Shown: positions 5,455 through 7,821 of the stretch, one piece after another | Layout of the letters: each line of letters starts with the position of its first letter | Numbering within the stretch: position 1 is the stretch's first letter | NCBI GenBank assembly: GCA_016210245.1 | Contig: JACQUR010000466.1 | Location: forward strand, 1-7,821 | Source of the DNA: Chloroflexota bacterium | GTDB taxonomy: Bacteria; Chloroflexota; UBA6077; JACQUR01 | DNA: 7,821 bases | Direction: 5' to 3' | Notes under the pieces: generated by a model | Seen by the model: only the letters and a program-made list of their open reading frames with translations | Database searches by the model: none | Told to the model about the DNA's origin: nothing | Position numbers and translations under genes: made by a program

Positions 5455-6585
5455 ATGGAGCAGGTTGTCTACGAGGCCACCGGGGCGCAGGGGCTCGCGC
5501 CGCCGCGCGCCCGCCCCGCCGCGGCCCGCCGCCTGTTCGGACCCCTGCGGTTGTTGGTGCAGCGGCTGTTCGGCATCCCGCTCTTTTACAAGGTGCTCAT
5601 CGCCAACGGCCTGCTGGTGGCGCTGGGGGCCGTGCTGGGCACCTGGCTGGCCCTCAACGTGGTGGCCGACGCTCGGGGGGTGCTCCGCCTGGAGCGAGTC
5701 GCGGCCATGGCCGCGCTGGCCACGGCTATCTCCCTGGCGATCAACGTCGCGGTTCTCAAGGCCGCGCTCCAGCCGCTGGTGGCCCTGGGGCGCGTGGTGG
5801 ACGAGGTGCGCGGCGGCAACCTGCGCGTCCGGGCGCCCCGGGCGCTGCTGACCGACCCGGCCATCGAGCGGCTCAGCGATACCCTCCACGAGATCGTCGG
5901 CGCCTTGCAGCACCATCGCGAGCAGCTCCAGGCCATGTCCTACCAGGTGCTCCAGGCTCAGGAGGACGAGCGTAAGCGCATCGCCCGCGAGCTGCACGAC
6001 GAGACGGCCCAGGTGCTGACCACGCTGCTCATCGGCCTCAAGATGCTGGAGCGGGTCAAGAACCCGGGCGAGCTGCGGCGGCGCACCGCCGAGCTGCGGG
6101 AGCTCGCCGCCCAGGCGCTCGAGGAGGTGCGCAACATGGCGGTGGAGCTGCGCCCAACCACGCTCGACGACCTGGGCCTGGTCGCCGCGCTCGAGTCCTC
6201 TACCGAGGGCTACGCGGCGCGCGTCCATCTGCGCGTCCACTTCGAGGCGCAGGGGTTCGAGCGTCGCCTGCCGCCCCAGGTGGAGCTGGCGCTCTACCGC
6301 GTGGTGCAGGAGGCGCTGACCAACGTGGCCAGGCACGCCTCGGCCCACCAGGTGTGGGTGACGCTGCGCCAGCACGGCCGCGAGGTGGTCGCCTCGGTCC
6401 GAGACAACGGGGTGGGCTTCGATCCGGCGGCCACCTTGCCGCGGAAAGAAGCCGGGCTGGGGCTGTTCGGAATGCGCGAGCGGATGGCGCTGATCGGCGG
6501 GCAACTGAGCATCGAGTCCCACCCGGGGCAGGGCACGTGCATCAGCGCACACGTCCCGCTCGACGGAGCGGCAGTCGAGCCATGA
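5455..6585 (+). CDS. NarL-family sensor histidine kinase with minimal sensor
   Basis: Membrane histidine kinase of 376 aa, HisKA_3 type. TM1 is about 45-70 and TM2 about 82-103, with only about a dozen residues between them, so there is no extracytoplasmic sensor domain. A HAMP-like linker (about 101-155, with LQPLVALGRVVDEVRGGNL) leads to the dimerisation helix ERKRIARELHDETAQ, phospho-acceptor His181 with the HDExxQ pattern also linked to phosphatase activity. VRNMAVELRP (225-234) is typical of the family. ATP-binding: N box VVQEALTNVARHA (283-295), G1 DNGVGFD (317-323), G2 GLGLFGMRER (334-342 region), all intact. It should sense membrane or cell-envelope state, like LiaS or DesK-type kinases, and phosphorylate the overlapping regulator. 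ATG 5455 follows a GGGGGG ribosome site; the first 40 residues are Ala/Arg/Pro rich and uncertain. The signal is unknown. Confidence 0.93.
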   Translation: MEQVVYEATGAQGLAPPRARPAAARRLFGPLRLLVQRLFGIPLFYKVLIANGLLVALGAVLGTWLALNVVADARGVLRLERVAAMAALATAISLAINVAVLKAALQPLVALGRVVDEVRGGNLRVRAPRALLTDPAIERLSDTLHEIVGALQHHREQLQAMSYQVLQAQEDERKRIARELHDETAQVLTTLLIGLKMLERVKNPGELRRRTAELRELAAQALEEVRNMAVELRPTTLDDLGLVAALESSTEGYAARVHLRVHFEAQGFERRLPPQVELALYRVVQEALTNVARHASAHQVWVTLRQHGREVVASVRDNGVGFDPAATLPRKEAGLGLFGMRERMALIGGQLSIESHPGQGTCISAHVPLDGAAVEP

Positions 6586-7244
6586 GCAAGATTCGGGTCG
6601 TGCTCGCCGACGACCATGCCGTGCTGCGGGCAGGGTTGCAGGCCCTGCTGAGCTTCGAGGAGGACATGGAGGTGGTGGGCCAGGCGGGCGACGGCCAGGA
6701 GACGATCGAGCTCGCCCGCGCCCTGCGCCCGGACGTGATCGTCATGGACATCGCCATGCCCGGCGTCTCCGGCCTGGAGGCCACCCGCCGCATCCGCAAG
6801 GAGGGGCTGCCCTGCCGGGTGCTCATTCTCACCATGCATGCCGAGGCCCGCTACCTGCTGCCCGTGGTCGAGGCGGGCGGGTCCGGGTACGTGCTCAAGA
6901 GCGGGGCGGATCGCGAGCTGATCGAGGCCATCCGCACGGTGAGCCGGGGGGAGGTGTTCCTCTACCCCGCGGCCGCGAAGATGCTGCTGGAGGGCTACCT
7001 GGAGAGCGTCCGCCAGGGCCAGGAGCGCGACTCCTACGACGGCCTGACCGAGCGCGAGCGGGAGGTGCTGAAGTTCATCGCGGAGGGCTTCAGCGGGACC
7101 GAGATCGCCGAGCGGCTGATGATCAGTCCCAAGACCGTGGATACCTACCGCGAGCGGATCATGAGCAAGCTCAACCTCCACCACCGCCACGAGCTGGTGA
7201 AGTACGCGCTGCGCAAAGGCCTGCTATCGGCCGATGTGGGGTAG
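6582..7244 (+). CDS. NarL/FixJ-type response regulator
   Basis: Transcription regulator of 220 aa. The receiver domain (about 3-120) has acidic pocket Asp10/Asp11, phospho-acceptor Asp56 (VIVMDIAMPG), Thr84 and Lys106 (YVLKSG), a full active set. After a short linker with a Gln/Arg-rich segment, a LuxR/GerE HTH occupies about 155-212: LTEREREVLKFIAEGFSGTE, recognition region SPKTVDTYRERIMSKLNL. The final helix ELVKYALRKGLL is standard for the family. The ATG lies in the ATGA overlap with the kinase stop, so the two are translationally coupled and surely form a cognate pair. Targets are not visible; candidates include its own promoter and the divergent polysaccharide operon. No sequence oddities are seen. 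Confidence 0.95.
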   Translation: MSKIRVVLADDHAVLRAGLQALLSFEEDMEVVGQAGDGQETIELARALRPDVIVMDIAMPGVSGLEATRRIRKEGLPCRVLILTMHAEARYLLPVVEAGGSGYVLKSGADRELIEAIRTVSRGEVFLYPAAAKMLLEGYLESVRQGQERDSYDGLTEREREVLKFIAEGFSGTEIAERLMISPKTVDTYRERIMSKLNLHHRHELVKYALRKGLLSADVG

Positions 7245-7252
7245 CGACCAGT

Positions 7253-7296
7253 TGTGGGGAATTCTCGCCCCCCGAGAATCCTTGCTCCGCCCCACA
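7253..7296 (+). terminator. Nested hairpin after the response regulator
   Basis: Inner stem ATTCTCG/CGAGAAT (7261-7267 with 7273-7279) has a five-C loop; an outer stem TGTGGGG/CCCCACA (7253-7259 with 7290-7296) encloses it. It begins 9 bases after the regulator stop. No T-run follows, so it may end transcription inefficiently, or protect the 3' end of the two-component mRNA. Confidence 0.5.
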
Positions 7297-7317
7297 GACG
7301 GCCACCGCCCCGTTCGC

Positions 7318-7329
7318 GTATTATATATA
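7318..7329 (+). promoter_or_regulatory. AT-rich -10-like element of the zinc-ribbon gene
   Basis: GTATTATATATA is an isolated AT-rich word in GC-rich surroundings, about 40 bases before the chosen start of the small gene. It offers good -10 matches (TATTAT or TATATA), but no -35 box is seen at 16-18 nt upstream. Taken with the hairpin before it, it suggests that the small gene has its own transcript. Confidence 0.4.
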
Positions 7330-7370
7330 CGGCATTGAACGCCCTGGGCATGGCTAGAAGGGAGCAGTTC

Positions 7371-7691
7371 ATGGACGCGGGTAGCCTGTCTGCGATCCTG
7401 AAGCGCCTGGTGTGTCCGCGGTGTCGCAAGCGGTACGAGGGGGCAGATGTGCTGTTCATCAGCGCTGGGGACAGCGGCAAGGCGCTCACCTTGCGCTGCG
7501 TGCGCTGTCGGCTGAGGGTGCGCGTGATGCTGCCGAGCGGGAAGCGGCAGCCGCCTCGGAAGGCCCACCCCAACGCCGAGGCTCCGGCCCGGAGCAAGCG
7601 GCAGCCGATTTCCGAGGCCGACGTGCTGCGCGTGCAGCGCTTCCTGGCCGATTTCCGTGGCAGCATGGAGCAGTTGCTCCAGCAGATCTGA
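7371..7691 (+). CDS. Small zinc-ribbon protein of unknown function
   Basis: A 106-aa cytosolic protein with two Cys pairs: CPRC (15-18) and CVRC (43-46), a CxxC-X24-CxxC zinc ribbon of about 35 residues. Between the ribbon and the C-terminus is a basic, Pro-rich, probably flexible linker (about 50-78). The tail SEADVLRVQRFLADFRGSME reads as one amphipathic helix and may be a partner-binding module. Start: ATG 7371 has AAGGGAG (7358-7364) at 6-nt spacing, the best ribosome site in the window. ATG 7350 and GTG 7254 are in frame upstream, but would place the hairpin and the TATATA word inside the gene, so they are rejected. I do not recognise the family; nucleic-acid or protein binding is plausible but unproven. 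It is followed directly by heptamer arrays. Confidence 0.75.
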   Translation: MDAGSLSAILKRLVCPRCRKRYEGADVLFISAGDSGKALTLRCVRCRLRVRVMLPSGKRQPPRKAHPNAEAPARSKRQPISEADVLRVQRFLADFRGSMEQLLQQI

Positions 7692-7694
7692 GCC

Positions 7695-7729
7695 GGCCAG
7701 TGGCCAGTGGCCAGTGGCCAGTGGCCAGT
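7695..7729. repeat. GGCCAGT heptamer array, left arm
   Basis: Five perfect GGCCAGT units begin 4 bases after the stop of the zinc-ribbon gene. They are the exact complement of the ACTGGCC units at 7766-7793, so the two arrays together form a very stable inverted repeat. Confidence 0.95.
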
Positions 7730-7751
7730 CGGCAGCATGCCTCTGGACCCC

Positions 7752-7821
7752 ACTGACCACCGACCACTGGCCACTGGCCACTGGCCACTGGCCACTGACC
7801 ACTGGCCACTGGCCACTGGCC
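7752..7821. repeat. ACTGGCC heptamer array, right arm (runs off window)
   Basis: Ten uninterrupted 7-nt units reach the last base: ACTGACC, ACCGACC, ACTGGCC four times, ACTGACC, then ACTGGCC three times. The phase never slips. It faces the GGCCAGT array across a 22-nt spacer, and each unit junction carries the palindrome TGGCCA. The true length is unknown because the array meets the window end. The pair could act as a strong bidirectional hairpin ending transcription from the zinc-ribbon gene. Confidence 0.95.

Noticed and set aside
5383..6552. Long open frame (389 codons) opposite the histidine kinase
   Set aside because: It mirrors the kinase on the other strand, has Gln/His/Arg-rich composition typical of antisense frames in GC-rich DNA, and shows no domain. 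The kinase frame has every expected motif.
7254..7370. 39-residue N-terminal extension of the zinc-ribbon protein from GTG 7254
   Set aside because: It would translate the nested hairpin and the TATATA element as a Pro/Arg-rich peptide; the Shine-Dalgarno is correctly spaced only for ATG 7371.
7695..7821. CRISPR array
   Set aside because: The repeated unit is 7 nt with no unique spacers between units, and the two halves are inverted. It is a simple tandem repeat.

Overview
This 7.8 kb window is GC-rich bacterial DNA, most likely chromosomal and probably from the Chloroflexota. That assignment is an inference. It rests on the small excisionase-type regulator placed directly before a Wzz/BY-kinase, on the NarL-type kinase/regulator pair, and above all on short tandem repeats (7-nt units, and a CGCAGAGA-type block) of a kind I associate with Chloroflexota genomes. 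There are no RNA genes, no CRISPR array and no transposase.

Left part (1 to about 5180, all minus strand, read right to left). A good sigma70-like promoter (5153-5181) drives a small helix-turn-helix protein. Two bases later comes a fused polysaccharide co-polymerase/tyrosine autokinase (3032-4774), the usual controller of exopolysaccharide or capsule chain length. After a 296-base gap with no convincing gene, three tightly overlapping genes follow: a SIS-domain sugar-phosphate isomerase-like protein, a GNAT acyltransferase and menC. The menC product has every catalytic residue of the o-succinylbenzoate synthase / N-succinylamino acid racemase branch of the enolase superfamily, and its 3' end is cut by the window edge. 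GNAT next to this enzyme recalls the N-succinyl-amino-acid racemisation pathway, so menaquinone synthesis may not be its only or main job.

Middle (5050-5454). A divergent regulatory region holds a promoter for each direction, several dyads, a possible G-quadruplex motif, an AT-rich block, a CGCAGAGA-type repeat and a perfect 16-bp palindrome.

Right part (5455-7691, plus strand). A sensor histidine kinase with almost no extracytoplasmic domain overlaps its NarL/FixJ-type response regulator by ATGA. A nested hairpin follows, then a separate small zinc-ribbon gene.

The most unusual feature is the set of three different heptanucleotide tandem repeats. Two lie inside the GNAT reading frame, one of them flanked by a duplicated 36-nt piece of the gene. 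The third forms two facing arrays after the zinc-ribbon gene and runs off the window end. Each heptamer is stop-free on the strand where it is read and translates to the same cyclic heptapeptide in every frame, which may explain how such arrays survive inside genes.
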